Below, piece after piece: positions 7,428-16,618 of a stretch of 64,000 nucleotides of DNA. The number at the start of each line of letters is the position of its first letter. Positions within the stretch are counted from its first letter, which is position 1. The DNA is from JAVBNF01 sp031551725. GTDB lineage: Bacteria > Bacteroidota > Bacteroidia > Bacteroidales > P3. The DNA lies in the NCBI GenBank assembly GCA_031551725.1, contig JAVBNF010000026.1, positions 27,134-91,133 of the forward strand, given 5' to 3'. Made by a program: the position numbers and the translations under genes. The notes under the pieces are model-generated. The model made no database searches. It was given only the letters and a program-made list of their open reading frames with translations, and was not told the DNA's origin.

Positions 7428-9449
7428 ATGAAAAAAATCATTCTCGCCGTATTCGGCACTGCTGCGCTTCTTGCCGGCTGTAAATCAAACAAACCCACTC
7501 AAAGTTTAGATATGAGTAATTTAGACACCTCCGTTGCTCCCGGCGACGACTTCTATCAATACGCTTGTGGCGGTTGGATGAAAAACAATCCGCTGCCCGA
7601 CGAATATGCGCGCTATGGCAGCTTCGATCAACTCAATGAAAACAACCAAAAACAAGTGCGCGAACTCATCGAAAACCTTTCTAATCAGCAAAATGCAAAA
7701 GGAAGTGTAGCAGATAAAATTGCTGTTCTTTACCGCGAAGGGATGGATTCTGCAAAACGCAACGAACAAGGTTTACTGCCTATAATGAAGGATGTGCAAA
7801 GCATTGCGCAAATTGCAGATCGCAAACAGTTGATAGACAAAATTATTGAGTTTCATAAAGAAGGAACATCCGCATTCTTCGCCGTTTTTGGGGAAGCCGA
7901 TTTTGCAAACAGCTCCATGAATATTGCCTGGTTATATCAAAGCGGATTAAATCTCGGCGATCGCGACTATTACCTCAATCAAGACGCGCGAAGCAAAGAA
8001 ATCCGTGAAAAATATGTAGCATATATTGCCGCTATTTTCGAGCAAACAGGAATGGAAAAAAACGCCGCCGAAAAAGCAGCCAAAGACGTTATGGCCTTTG
8101 AAACCCAATTGGCACAGGCCTCTATGGACAAACTTACACAACGCGATCCGCATGCCATTTACAACAAAAAAAGCATCGCTGAACTCCAAAAACTGGCTCC
8201 CGAAATCGACTGGACAGCCTATTTCAATGCACTTGGCGTGAAAGGCTTAGATAGTCTTAATGTTTCACAACCGGCTTATGCACAGTTTGTTGCAAAACAA
8301 ATTCAAACGGCCGATTTGAACACTTTGAAACAATACATGACTTTCTGTTTCCTCAAAGAAGCTGCGCCTTTCTTGAACGATAAAATGGCACAGCTAAACT
8401 TCGATTTCTATGGAAAAGTGATGACGGGTGTATCTGTGCAACAACCGCGCTGGAAACGTGTCGTAAACGCTGTAAATGGGAATCTGGGCGAAGCAGTTGG
8501 ACAAGAATATGTGAAAATCTATTTTCCGCCGGCTGCCAAAGAGCGCATGATTACGCTTATCGACAACCTAAAAGCGGTTTTTGCAGAACGCATCCAAACT
8601 TCCGAATGGATGAGCAAAGAAACCCAAGAAAAGGCTTTGGGCAAATTGGGAACTTTCCGCGTAAAAGTAGGATATCCCGATAAATGGAGAGATTATTCTA
8701 CACTGGAAATCAAAGATGAATCATACTTTGCAAACATCCGTCGTGCAAGCATTTTTGAAACAGCCTATCAATTGAATAAAATCAATAAACCGCTCGACCC
8801 CGAAGAATGGGGCATGACGCCGCAAATGGTAAACGCATACTACAATCCTACCACCAATGAAATTTGTTTTCCTGCCGGCATTTTACAACCGCCTTTCTTC
8901 TACATGAACGGCGACGACGCCATTAACTACGGTGGTATCGGCGTTGTAATCGGACACGAAATGACTCACGGTTTCGACGATCAAGGTTCCAAATACGACG
9001 AAAAAGGAAACCTTAACGAATGGTGGACCCCTCAAGACGTCGACGCTTTCAACAGCCGCACCAAAATATTGGTCGACCATTTTAATAAAATTGAAGTATT
9101 GCCGGGTTTGATGGCTAACGGTCAGTTCACTTTGGGTGAAAATATTGCCGACAACGGCGGCTTGCACATCGCTTTCCAAGCAATGAAAAAAGCCGAACAA
9201 GGCAAAAAAGACGCCAAAATAGATGGATTTACCCAAGAGCAACGCTTCTTCTTGGCGTATGCACTCCTCTGGGCACAAAATGTACGCGATGCAGAAATTC
9301 AACGCCTCACCCAAATTGACGTACATTCTCTTGGAAAATGGCGCGTAAACGGTACGCTTCCGCACATCCAAGAATGGGTAGATGCCTTTGCGATCAAGGA
9401 TACGGATAAACTTTACCTTGCTCCCGAAAAAAGAGCACAAATTTGGTAA
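7428..9449 (+). CDS. M13 family metallopeptidase (neprilysin/PepO type), lipoprotein
   Basis: 673 residues. A lipoprotein signal peptide ends in LLAGC (lipobox Cys18), so the protein should sit on a membrane facing the periplasm or surface. After the M13 N-terminal domain (DDFYQYACGGWMKNNPLP) the catalytic domain carries the zinc site HEMTH at 510-514, the third ligand in GENIADNGG (E571), NAYYNPTTNEICFPAGILQPPFF before it, and the end motif close to the C-terminus. Such enzymes cut oligopeptides up to about 40 residues. All catalytic residues are present. A strong terminator follows. Confidence 0.96.
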   Translation: MKKIILAVFGTAALLAGCKSNKPTQSLDMSNLDTSVAPGDDFYQYACGGWMKNNPLPDEYARYGSFDQLNENNQKQVRELIENLSNQQNAKGSVADKIAVLYREGMDSAKRNEQGLLPIMKDVQSIAQIADRKQLIDKIIEFHKEGTSAFFAVFGEADFANSSMNIAWLYQSGLNLGDRDYYLNQDARSKEIREKYVAYIAAIFEQTGMEKNAAEKAAKDVMAFETQLAQASMDKLTQRDPHAIYNKKSIAELQKLAPEIDWTAYFNALGVKGLDSLNVSQPAYAQFVAKQIQTADLNTLKQYMTFCFLKEAAPFLNDKMAQLNFDFYGKVMTGVSVQQPRWKRVVNAVNGNLGEAVGQEYVKIYFPPAAKERMITLIDNLKAVFAERIQTSEWMSKETQEKALGKLGTFRVKVGYPDKWRDYSTLEIKDESYFANIRRASIFETAYQLNKINKPLDPEEWGMTPQMVNAYYNPTTNEICFPAGILQPPFFYMNGDDAINYGGIGVVIGHEMTHGFDDQGSKYDEKGNLNEWWTPQDVDAFNSRTKILVDHFNKIEVLPGLMANGQFTLGENIADNGGLHIAFQAMKKAEQGKKDAKIDGFTQEQRFFLAYALLWAQNVRDAEIQRLTQIDVHSLGKWRVNGTLPHIQEWVDAFAIKDTDKLYLAPEKRAQIW

Positions 9450-9473
9450 AATTGATAAAAAAATAATCAATTG

Positions 9474-9511
9474 AAAAAGAGCGACATATACAAAATGTCG
9501 CTCTTTTTTTT
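9474..9511 (+). terminator. Rho-independent terminator of the M13 peptidase gene
   Basis: AAAGAGCGACAT pairs with ATGTCGCTCTTT around a 7-nt loop and is followed by an uninterrupted T-run. It begins 24 nt after the stop codon. Confidence 0.9.
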
Positions 9512-9521
9512 GAAAAAAAAC

Positions 9522-9552
9522 ATTGCCATGTCAGAATTTTTTTGTAATATTG
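9522..9552 (+). promoter_or_regulatory. Promoter of the propeller-like T9SS cargo gene
   Basis: ATTG at 9522-9525, a 19-nt gap, then TAATATTG at 9545-9552, a near match to TTTG-N19-TAnnTTTG. The start codon chosen for the gene (9607) lies 54 nt further on, which leaves an AT-rich leader. Confidence 0.55.
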
Positions 9553-9606
9553 CAAACGGTGCATAAAGGCATGAAAATTTTAACAAAATTCAAAATAAAA
9601 ATAACA

Positions 9607-11382
9607 ATGAAAATCAAATCACTCTTTTTAGCTCTGCTTGCGTTGCTGTTCTCTACTGCAATCCAAGCTCAATTTTCGCCCGATCCGGCCCAACCGGTTA
9701 GGGTGTCTACCTCGAATGCAAAGTCTCCCAAAGTAGCTTTGGCTTACGACGGCTCTGTGTTTATTTCCCATGTTGAGTGGGTAAACAGTCCCGATTATTT
9801 CCCGGATATCGCAACAACCGGTGGCTCCGCGTTTATACGTGTGGTGCACTTGTTTGCCGATGGAACATTTGACCCGAATTGGGGTGGAGAAGACGGCGTT
9901 ATGGTGGCCAACCACATCACGGCAACCTCTGATACAGATTTCGGCATGGCGGTCCTAAAAGACGGATCTGTGGTAATCTTGCACGCCGATGCAAGAAATG
10001 CTCCGCCTTTTGAGGCGCATAACAATCAGTATTATCAAGTATACGGATATCGTTATACCTTGGACGGACAACCAATTTGGAACTCCGAAGGAGTGCCCGT
10101 TTCTATTGTTGACCAAGACGGATATAGCGAGCTTCGTGCAGGAAGACCTAAAGTGGTGCAATTAAGCGATGGTAACTTGGTTGCTACTTGGAGTAACTTC
10201 GCCGAATCCAACGACCCGAACATGGGCAAAGCCCGCATCGTGAAACTTAGATTGAACGATGGTAGCCGCATGTGGGAACCTGTCAACTCCGCAAAAAACG
10301 GTATTCAACCGATTTCCGTTGTTGCGGAAAATGGAGGAATGTTGATGGTTTACAAAAGCAGCGAACAGCCTTATGCCGAAAAATTTGATAAAAATGGCGA
10401 CCGTTTGGAAGTTGGAGGTTGGGTAGATGGTGCTATCAGACTTTCAACCATGCAAGTGGCAAACTTCAATAAACTGTCGGGCGTTGAATCTGATGGCGAT
10501 GGCGGTGCAGTGGTGTTATGGACGGGGCTTACAGGTTCTTCCTTTTACGCGAAGTTGCAACGCGTGGACAAAGAAGCTCAATTGACCATGGGGCCGGAAG
10601 GACTAACCGTTTCCGACGAAGGCATACATACTACAGGCATGCAAATGGCGGTCAATGCCGCCGAAAAAGCAATATATGTGGCTTATCAACATGATTATAG
10701 TGAAACCTCAAGTTTCCTTATTTTAGCAAAAGTAGACTATGACGGCAATATCATTTGGAAAGATACGATCAAACCTACTCAATACAATTTCTATATCTAT
10801 GGTGTGGTAAACACCGGAACAAACGTGATGATTTTTGCACGTGAAGTTTACTCTGCATCTGCAGCTTTGGGAGCCAATGCAATTTTTGCCTACGGATATT
10901 CCTATGAAGGCGAAAAACAATGGGAAACCGAAATGGCTGCCGACCCCGAAGGAGAACCGGCTTCTCCGCGCGGACAAGGAGAGGTGAGCAACTATGCAGC
11001 TCAAGCTGTAATTGCATACGAAGGCGGCGGCGAAGATAAAGAATTTGCTGTAGCTCAAAACATTAACAGAGAAGGTAAAATGGGGGCAGATGCCGTATCC
11101 GCTAAAAAACCAATACTCGTGAAAAGCAGCGTGGATGTGAAAACATACCCCAACCCGGTAGAAAACATCCTTAACATTAATGTAAATGTTAAAGGAACGC
11201 AAGCCGTAACGGTAAAAGTAATGGCCATTGACGGAACCACTGTGGCTACCTTGGCGCAAAACCAAAAAATAAGCGGCGAACGCAGCTATGTGTGGACACC
11301 CTCTAAAAACCAAAAAGGACTCTACTTCGTAACGGTTGTTGCAAATGGCGTTCAAACAACGAAAAAAATCGTTGTAAAATAA
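9607..11382 (+). CDS. Secreted T9SS type A cargo protein, beta-propeller-like
   Basis: 591 residues from the ATG at 9607. The frame is open further upstream, but this start gives a clean signal peptide (MKIKSLFLALLALLFSTAIQA) and lies downstream of the promoter. Residues about 25-480 contain repeated blocks of the form VALAYDGSVFISHV and VVQLSDGNLVATWSN, which suggest a beta-propeller without a recognisable enzyme motif. Residues about 510-591 are a type A sorting domain (KTYPNPVENILNINV ... GLYFVTVVANGVQTTKKIVVK), which sends the protein through the type IX system to the surface. The ligand or substrate is unknown. It is followed by a word-repeat hairpin and another cargo gene. Confidence 0.85.
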   Translation: MKIKSLFLALLALLFSTAIQAQFSPDPAQPVRVSTSNAKSPKVALAYDGSVFISHVEWVNSPDYFPDIATTGGSAFIRVVHLFADGTFDPNWGGEDGVMVANHITATSDTDFGMAVLKDGSVVILHADARNAPPFEAHNNQYYQVYGYRYTLDGQPIWNSEGVPVSIVDQDGYSELRAGRPKVVQLSDGNLVATWSNFAESNDPNMGKARIVKLRLNDGSRMWEPVNSAKNGIQPISVVAENGGMLMVYKSSEQPYAEKFDKNGDRLEVGGWVDGAIRLSTMQVANFNKLSGVESDGDGGAVVLWTGLTGSSFYAKLQRVDKEAQLTMGPEGLTVSDEGIHTTGMQMAVNAAEKAIYVAYQHDYSETSSFLILAKVDYDGNIIWKDTIKPTQYNFYIYGVVNTGTNVMIFAREVYSASAALGANAIFAYGYSYEGEKQWETEMAADPEGEPASPRGQGEVSNYAAQAVIAYEGGGEDKEFAVAQNINREGKMGADAVSAKKPILVKSSVDVKTYPNPVENILNINVNVKGTQAVTVKVMAIDGTTVATLAQNQKISGERSYVWTPSKNQKGLYFVTVVANGVQTTKKIVVK

Positions 11383-11392
11383 TTAAATTTCA

Positions 11393-11450
11393 GGTTTCTG
11401 ATTTCTAGTTGCTGCGCCTCTAGAAACCAGAAACCAGAAACCAGAAACTA
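11393..11450. repeat. GAAACCA word repeat with hairpin
   Basis: Three tandem AGAAACC units at 11423-11445 follow an inverted repeat, TTTCTAG (11402-11408) against CTAGAAA (11420-11426). The loop includes GCTGCGCCTC, whose complement GAGGCGCAGC resembles the loop of the hairpin near 1621. Possible terminator or mRNA 3'-end structure. Confidence 0.5.
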
Positions 11451-11482
11451 ATCAACTCTTTTATAAACAAAAAACAAAAACA

Positions 11483-14400
11483 ATGAAAAAACGGATTTAT
11501 CTCCTACTCGCGCTCATGGTAGTGTCGATAGGAACTGTATTCGCACAAATTTCGAAGGGGACTGACAGGTCTTTTGTTCATCCGGACAGGCCGTATTACA
11601 ACAACCCTGATGCAAGCAGACTTTTTAAGTTTGATGTAGACGCTCAAAATTGGACTATAGGTGCTGGCGCGGTTGTAGCATCAACAAACACCAATTCCAA
11701 CTATTATGGTAAAAATGTGGAGCGAAATCTATCTGGTTCTGCTAACAATGGAAAAGAGATAGAATTTGCTGTTGATGCTTCCGCGATAAGCACACCTATT
11801 GCGATCGAATCTCCTAATATAGATGCTGGCGCTGCAACAAATAATGGAGCTACGGATATGTGTATTGGTTTTACACTCAATACCACTTTAGATAGAACTG
11901 TTAACGCAAGCTGGGCATGTGTGATATCGAATGATGGAGCCACATGGGATACTATTTGGGCATCAGACTCTGCTGTTGTGAGAAATTACACCCCTTATAC
12001 TTCTACAGCGTTCGAGCATGCGCAACGTTTCACTACTTACAATATATTTGTCCCGAAAACATCTAATTATGCAACGACATCAACATTAAAAGTGCGAATT
12101 GTATTGTTGAAAACTACAGGCACTTCTACAATGAATGGTGCGAAAAATTTGGTACTTGCAGGAGCCTTTGTTTCTGCGCGTAGAGCAGTTGATCTTCAAG
12201 TTACACGTGCAGGATATGGTTCATATTTTCTGAATGCAGATAGTGCTTCACCCATCGCGATGCCTGTAAGTACAGGTTTTGCAAATGGGGCTACAAATAG
12301 CAATTATCAGACTTATAAATATGATGCTCCTATGGGAATTAGTGGAGTTGCCACTACTGTCTCCATGCAAATTAAAAACCTGGGACAAACATTAATTTCA
12401 TCGGGTACAGTGATTCCTGTGGGTTATAAGGTAGTAACCACGGGCGAAGCAGACGCTTATGTGAGTGAAAGCCTCACATTGAGCGCAGATCTACCGTTAG
12501 GAGGGGTTGTTAACTATACTTTTTCACAAAAATTGACTGTTCCGGGCGGCAAGTCGAAGGCTTTGTATACATTTGTGGGCCAACGGGCAGGAGACAATAT
12601 GCAGGCAAATGACACGAGTATTGGCTTGATTACGATTACAAATAAAACGCTTATACCTCCTTTGACCTCCAGCTTTCAAGGGCTCAACCTTCCAAGTGGC
12701 TACTATGATATGGGAGCTGCGTATTTTACGGTAGCTAATATTCCAGATGCAGGAGCTGTCCAACATCGCTTTTGGTCAGGAAACAAAAATGAAGAAGTTG
12801 TACGTGGTTTCTTATGGTCGGATCCGATTGCAGTAACCAACGGAGAGTACTATGAAATAGTGGTGGATGCAGGACCGTTTTCTTATTATCCGAGTTCAAT
12901 AAATAAAGCAAGCATTTCGTTTTATGCGAATCCGAACGGAGATACAACCGGTATTAATGGTATTACTCCTCTGTACACAACGGGAGAGCTTACACCTCAA
13001 ACCAGACTTAAAAGCCGTTCGATGCGTTTTCAAGCACAAGCTGATAATTATAGTGTAGTGGTTGAAGGTGTGAGTGGTTATAAGCCTAAAAACACAATGT
13101 ATTTTAAAACAATAAGCGTTCGCGCAGTTTTAGATACCAATGCTACTGTTGAATTTATTACGCCTGCAGTAGGAGATTATTCCACAGCTCAAAAAATTAA
13201 AGTAAATGTGATAAATGCAGGTAAAAAAGCCATTGTTGCCAATGCCATTAAGTTGTATTGTCAAGTAGATGCGAATCCTGTTATTGAAAGAACCTTCCCT
13301 AACGCGTTAGCTGCTTTCGAAGAGCAAGAATATGAATTCGATTCAGCATTCGATTTGCATGCAGTAGGAACCACCGCAAATGTGAAAGTTTGGGTTGATT
13401 TGGAACACGATCAAAACCGTTTGAATGATACCATTGCTCAAACACTGAAGCATTCAGCTGTGTATACACCGTATATCTCTAATCCTCAGATGGATATGCA
13501 GTACAACGTTGTGGAAGATAAAAATAGCGATAATATTAAATGGGGCTTATCGTCAGATTTTAAAGCTTATCAATACGGTCCGGCTGCTACAAGCAACGAT
13601 ATTATGTATTTGCGTCCTTTGTCTTTGGCAGCCAACAAACTTATTGAAGTAAAATTTACAGCAAAAACAGACACGTTTACTGCTCCTTTGGCTGTTAAGT
13701 TTTATAAACGTGCAGTAGACGGATCGTTCACCGAAGCCGGAGATATCTGGAGTGGTGAGGTTGCTCAAAGTTCTCACGATTACACAGAACGTTTTACCGT
13801 TCCTGCCGATTTGACGGATTATGGTTATATCGGTTTCTCTGTAGTTGGCTCAAATCCGATACAAACGCTTCGTTTATCAGGTGTTAGCATTGAACAATTG
13901 TTCGATACCAACATGGCTGTAACAAAAATTATTTTGCCTATCGACACCAATCTTATTGATGATGTTGTAGACCGTTATCCGGTGGCAATGATTATTGAGA
14001 ATATGGGCTTAGACTCTATTCAAGATGTTAAAGTAGGTTTCCATATCTACGATTTTAAAATTGATATGAGCGCGGCACGTACTATAAAAGAAAAATATGT
14101 CAAGAATATCACATTGCCGAAGAAATTAGGCAAGAATGATAAATATACGATTTATTTGGATACTTGCTACGAGTTGCGTTTGAGCGTGGCATCTTACGTA
14201 CGTGCATTTGTAAATGTTGAAGGTGAAGAGGCTTTTTACAATGATACATTGGAGCTTTTCTTGAACAAAATGCAATCTTCACCTGGAACCGGAACCGCTT
14301 CTGTTTTGCCCTTGAATTATGTGAATATAAGCAACTTTAAGTTTCTGGCTGTTTATAACAGAAATGGAGATAACAAGACATATACAAGATCAGCAACAAT

Positions 14401-16384
14401 TCCTCGTATGTCTTTGTCTTTGAATAGAGGCGAAGTGGCCAATGATTTTGTATTGACACAAGAAGTGTCTCAAGCAAAATTACAGACATATCAAGTTACT
14501 TTCGAAGCCTCTCACAGTGGCGATTCATCGGCACGTTTTAGAGTATTGGCCGGTGTTGCACCAACTACAACAGTTATGCCTTATGTCTACGGTGTAGATA
14601 CCAATCGTAATTTTAAAGAATTGTATGTTTATACGAACGGAGTGAAAGACGAATCCGTAATTTTTGGTGGTTCATCTAAAGGAGGAAATCACATTGTTTA
14701 CTATCAATCGGATGAAACGACCAATAAATTTAGAATAGCATTCCATGCAGATAGTGGCGTTCGTAATTCGACTATTTACAGACTCAATGTTAAGCGAGTA
14801 GATACAGCCGTTGCAAAAACCGACGTGAGTGTGGGGATTGCTTATCCTAACAATGGTGTAAACAGAGTATTCTCCAGTAAAGATTCATTGGTGTTCACAT
14901 TTACTAATCACAATAGTTTACCTGTTGATGGTATTGAGTATGACTATTGGATTAATGGCCAACATTATTCAGGAACAGCTTTTAATGACGATGGAACTAA
15001 CAATGGCTTAGCTAAAGGAGAGTCGTTTAAGCTGAAAATCGATTCAATTAACTACTTTGATGAGATGAAAGCCTATGAGGTGAAAGTGGCTATTCGCAAA
15101 TATTCTTTGGATACCAACCAAACAAACGATACTGCTGTTTCCAACTTCGTAAGTGTGCCTTATCACAAAGTTACGATGTCTGAGTTGCGCCCGGGTTCGG
15201 GTAAACCAAATGCTGCAGTTGCAGTTTCTGTAAAAGTGAAAAATACCGGTAAAGGTTCTTGGAAAGTTCCTGTTAACTACCAGCTTGATTCAGCTACTGT
15301 TGTAAGCGATACAACGATCGAACTTGCAGTGGGTGAAGAAACCGTTCATACTTTTGCAACAACGGTTGATTTGTCTGCAGAGAAGGTATATAAAATCGCT
15401 GCTTACAGTTCGTTTGACAAAGATGTTAATCCTGCGTTGAATGATACCGTTTCTCGCTTTATTACCATTGCAAACTCTGATTTTGATGTTAACCCTGTAC
15501 AATTGATTACTCCTATTACGAAACGTTTAGGAAATAAAGAAGAGGTCAAGATTAGCGTTAAAAACAATACAGCTTTAGTTCTTTACGATATTCCTGTACG
15601 TTGTGTTATTTCTGGTCAAAAAGACATTGAAATCAATGGAACTCTGTCTAGTATAGCTGCTAACGAAACAGTTGAGTATGCATTCCCTGACAGTGTGAAC
15701 ATGTCAACACCGGGGATTTACAATTTTGCAGTTATTACAGAATTTGAACCTGATGAAGTTCGCACAAATGATACTTTAAGAACCAGTGTTCAATGCGCTC
15801 GTTTGGATATTAGAGTGAGCAATATTTTGAAACCGATTACGTCTGGAAAGTTCACAGAGTCGGAAGTTGTTTCTGTTCGAGTTGTTAATAGCAGTGAAAT
15901 CCCTGTAACTAAATTTGATGTATACTTTAGATTGGATTCCAAAAATCCTCAACGAGTAAGTTATGTGGATTCGGTTGCTGTTAACGATAGTGCTCTTATT
16001 GATTTCGAATCAACAATTGATTTATCTGCAGCTAAAGAATATACATTGAAATCATGGACTCGTTTAATTGGCGATGATGATAACACAAATGACACTGTAA
16101 CAATTGTCATTGTGTCTTCAGGTAAAGTTTCTAACAAAGAGGCGGATCAAGAAATCGTATTCAACGTTTATCCGAACCCTGCAGTTAGCTACTTGAACGT
16201 AGTTTCTGAAGATCCGATCAATCATGTTGTTGTTTATGATATGAATGGCCGTGTGAAAGAACAAGTTAATGGTATCCGTCAAACTAACTACATGGTTCGT
16301 GTAGATGGTTACGAAGCCGGTACTTACGTTGTTGAAATCCACACCGCTAAAGGCAAATCTTCTCGTACATTCATCGTTCGCTAA
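11483..16384 (+). CDS. Large secreted T9SS cargo with repeated CARDB-type domains
   Basis: 1633 residues. The signal peptide is MKKRIYLLLALMVVSIGTVFA with cleavage before QIS. The N-terminal region (SRLFKFDVDAQNWTIGAG) looks like a jelly-roll or choice-of-anchor module. From about residue 810 on, and again between 1130 and 1545, there are serial immunoglobulin-like domains of the CARDB type (VSVKVKNTGKGSWKVPVNY, VKISVKNNTALVLYDIPV, VVSVRVVNSSEIPVTKFDVYF). The last 80 residues are a type A sorting domain (VFNVYPNPAVSYLNVV ... GTYVVEIHTAKGKSSRTFIVR). No catalytic motif is visible; it is probably a surface adhesin or scaffold. A terminator follows. Confidence 0.85.
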   Translation: MKKRIYLLLALMVVSIGTVFAQISKGTDRSFVHPDRPYYNNPDASRLFKFDVDAQNWTIGAGAVVASTNTNSNYYGKNVERNLSGSANNGKEIEFAVDASAISTPIAIESPNIDAGAATNNGATDMCIGFTLNTTLDRTVNASWACVISNDGATWDTIWASDSAVVRNYTPYTSTAFEHAQRFTTYNIFVPKTSNYATTSTLKVRIVLLKTTGTSTMNGAKNLVLAGAFVSARRAVDLQVTRAGYGSYFLNADSASPIAMPVSTGFANGATNSNYQTYKYDAPMGISGVATTVSMQIKNLGQTLISSGTVIPVGYKVVTTGEADAYVSESLTLSADLPLGGVVNYTFSQKLTVPGGKSKALYTFVGQRAGDNMQANDTSIGLITITNKTLIPPLTSSFQGLNLPSGYYDMGAAYFTVANIPDAGAVQHRFWSGNKNEEVVRGFLWSDPIAVTNGEYYEIVVDAGPFSYYPSSINKASISFYANPNGDTTGINGITPLYTTGELTPQTRLKSRSMRFQAQADNYSVVVEGVSGYKPKNTMYFKTISVRAVLDTNATVEFITPAVGDYSTAQKIKVNVINAGKKAIVANAIKLYCQVDANPVIERTFPNALAAFEEQEYEFDSAFDLHAVGTTANVKVWVDLEHDQNRLNDTIAQTLKHSAVYTPYISNPQMDMQYNVVEDKNSDNIKWGLSSDFKAYQYGPAATSNDIMYLRPLSLAANKLIEVKFTAKTDTFTAPLAVKFYKRAVDGSFTEAGDIWSGEVAQSSHDYTERFTVPADLTDYGYIGFSVVGSNPIQTLRLSGVSIEQLFDTNMAVTKIILPIDTNLIDDVVDRYPVAMIIENMGLDSIQDVKVGFHIYDFKIDMSAARTIKEKYVKNITLPKKLGKNDKYTIYLDTCYELRLSVASYVRAFVNVEGEEAFYNDTLELFLNKMQSSPGTGTASVLPLNYVNISNFKFLAVYNRNGDNKTYTRSATIPRMSLSLNRGEVANDFVLTQEVSQAKLQTYQVTFEASHSGDSSARFRVLAGVAPTTTVMPYVYGVDTNRNFKELYVYTNGVKDESVIFGGSSKGGNHIVYYQSDETTNKFRIAFHADSGVRNSTIYRLNVKRVDTAVAKTDVSVGIAYPNNGVNRVFSSKDSLVFTFTNHNSLPVDGIEYDYWINGQHYSGTAFNDDGTNNGLAKGESFKLKIDSINYFDEMKAYEVKVAIRKYSLDTNQTNDTAVSNFVSVPYHKVTMSELRPGSGKPNAAVAVSVKVKNTGKGSWKVPVNYQLDSATVVSDTTIELAVGEETVHTFATTVDLSAEKVYKIAAYSSFDKDVNPALNDTVSRFITIANSDFDVNPVQLITPITKRLGNKEEVKISVKNNTALVLYDIPVRCVISGQKDIEINGTLSSIAANETVEYAFPDSVNMSTPGIYNFAVITEFEPDEVRTNDTLRTSVQCARLDIRVSNILKPITSGKFTESEVVSVRVVNSSEIPVTKFDVYFRLDSKNPQRVSYVDSVAVNDSALIDFESTIDLSAAKEYTLKSWTRLIGDDDNTNDTVTIVIVSSGKVSNKEADQEIVFNVYPNPAVSYLNVVSEDPINHVVVYDMNGRVKEQVNGIRQTNYMVRVDGYEAGTYVVEIHTAKGKSSRTFIVR

Positions 16385-16408
16385 ACGAACGCCGAAATAA
16401 CGATCCCC

Positions 16409-16447
16409 AAAAATCCCTCACTCGCAAGAGTGGGGGATTTTTTTTTT
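16409..16447 (+). terminator. Rho-independent terminator of the CARDB-type cargo gene
   Basis: AAATCCCTCACTC pairs with GAGTGGGGGATTT around GCAA, followed by a T-run to 16447. It sits 25 nt after the stop codon. Confidence 0.9.
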
Positions 16448-16469
16448 GGATATACGATGTTTTTATTTC

Positions 16470-16500
16470 TTTGTAAATTAGTAAATTATTTGTAAATTTG
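16470..16500 (+). promoter_or_regulatory. Promoter of the Fic gene
   Basis: TTTG at 16470-16473, exactly 19 nt, then TAAATTTG at 16493-16500. The predicted transcription start (about 16505) coincides with the first of four 24-bp repeats, so the repeat array occupies the transcribed leader. Confidence 0.75.
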
Positions 16501-16507
16501 CAAAATA

Positions 16508-16603
16508 AACTTGTGATTCCACGTGTGAATAAACTTGTGTTTCTACATGTTGAAAAACTTGTGTTTCCACATGTGAAAAAACTTGCACTTCCACGGGAAA
16601 TGC
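16508..16603 (+). repeat. Four 24-bp tandem repeats in the Fic leader, operator-like
   Basis: AACTTG begins at 16508, 16532, 16556 and 16580, an exact 24-bp period. Each unit reads about AACTTGTGTTTCCACATGTG plus AAAA. The inner part is palindromic (CACGTG, ACATGT and CACATGTG in units 1-3), and the last unit is the most diverged. The array begins at the predicted transcription start and ends 15 nt before the Fic ATG. Position and symmetry fit an operator array bound by the Fic protein's own N-terminal DNA-binding domain. Confidence 0.75.
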
Positions 16604-16618
16604 ATAAAAAATAGAGAA

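Noticed and set aside
9523..9606. Upstream start of the propeller-like cargo gene
   Set aside because: The extra residues precede the signal peptide and overlap the promoter.
16508..16603. Possible CRISPR-like array
   Set aside because: The four units are contiguous with a 24-bp period and no variable spacers, and no cas gene is nearby.
16583..16618. Upstream TTG start for the Fic gene
   Set aside because: It lies in the last 24-bp repeat; the ATG at 16619 begins a sensible protein and lies after the operator array.
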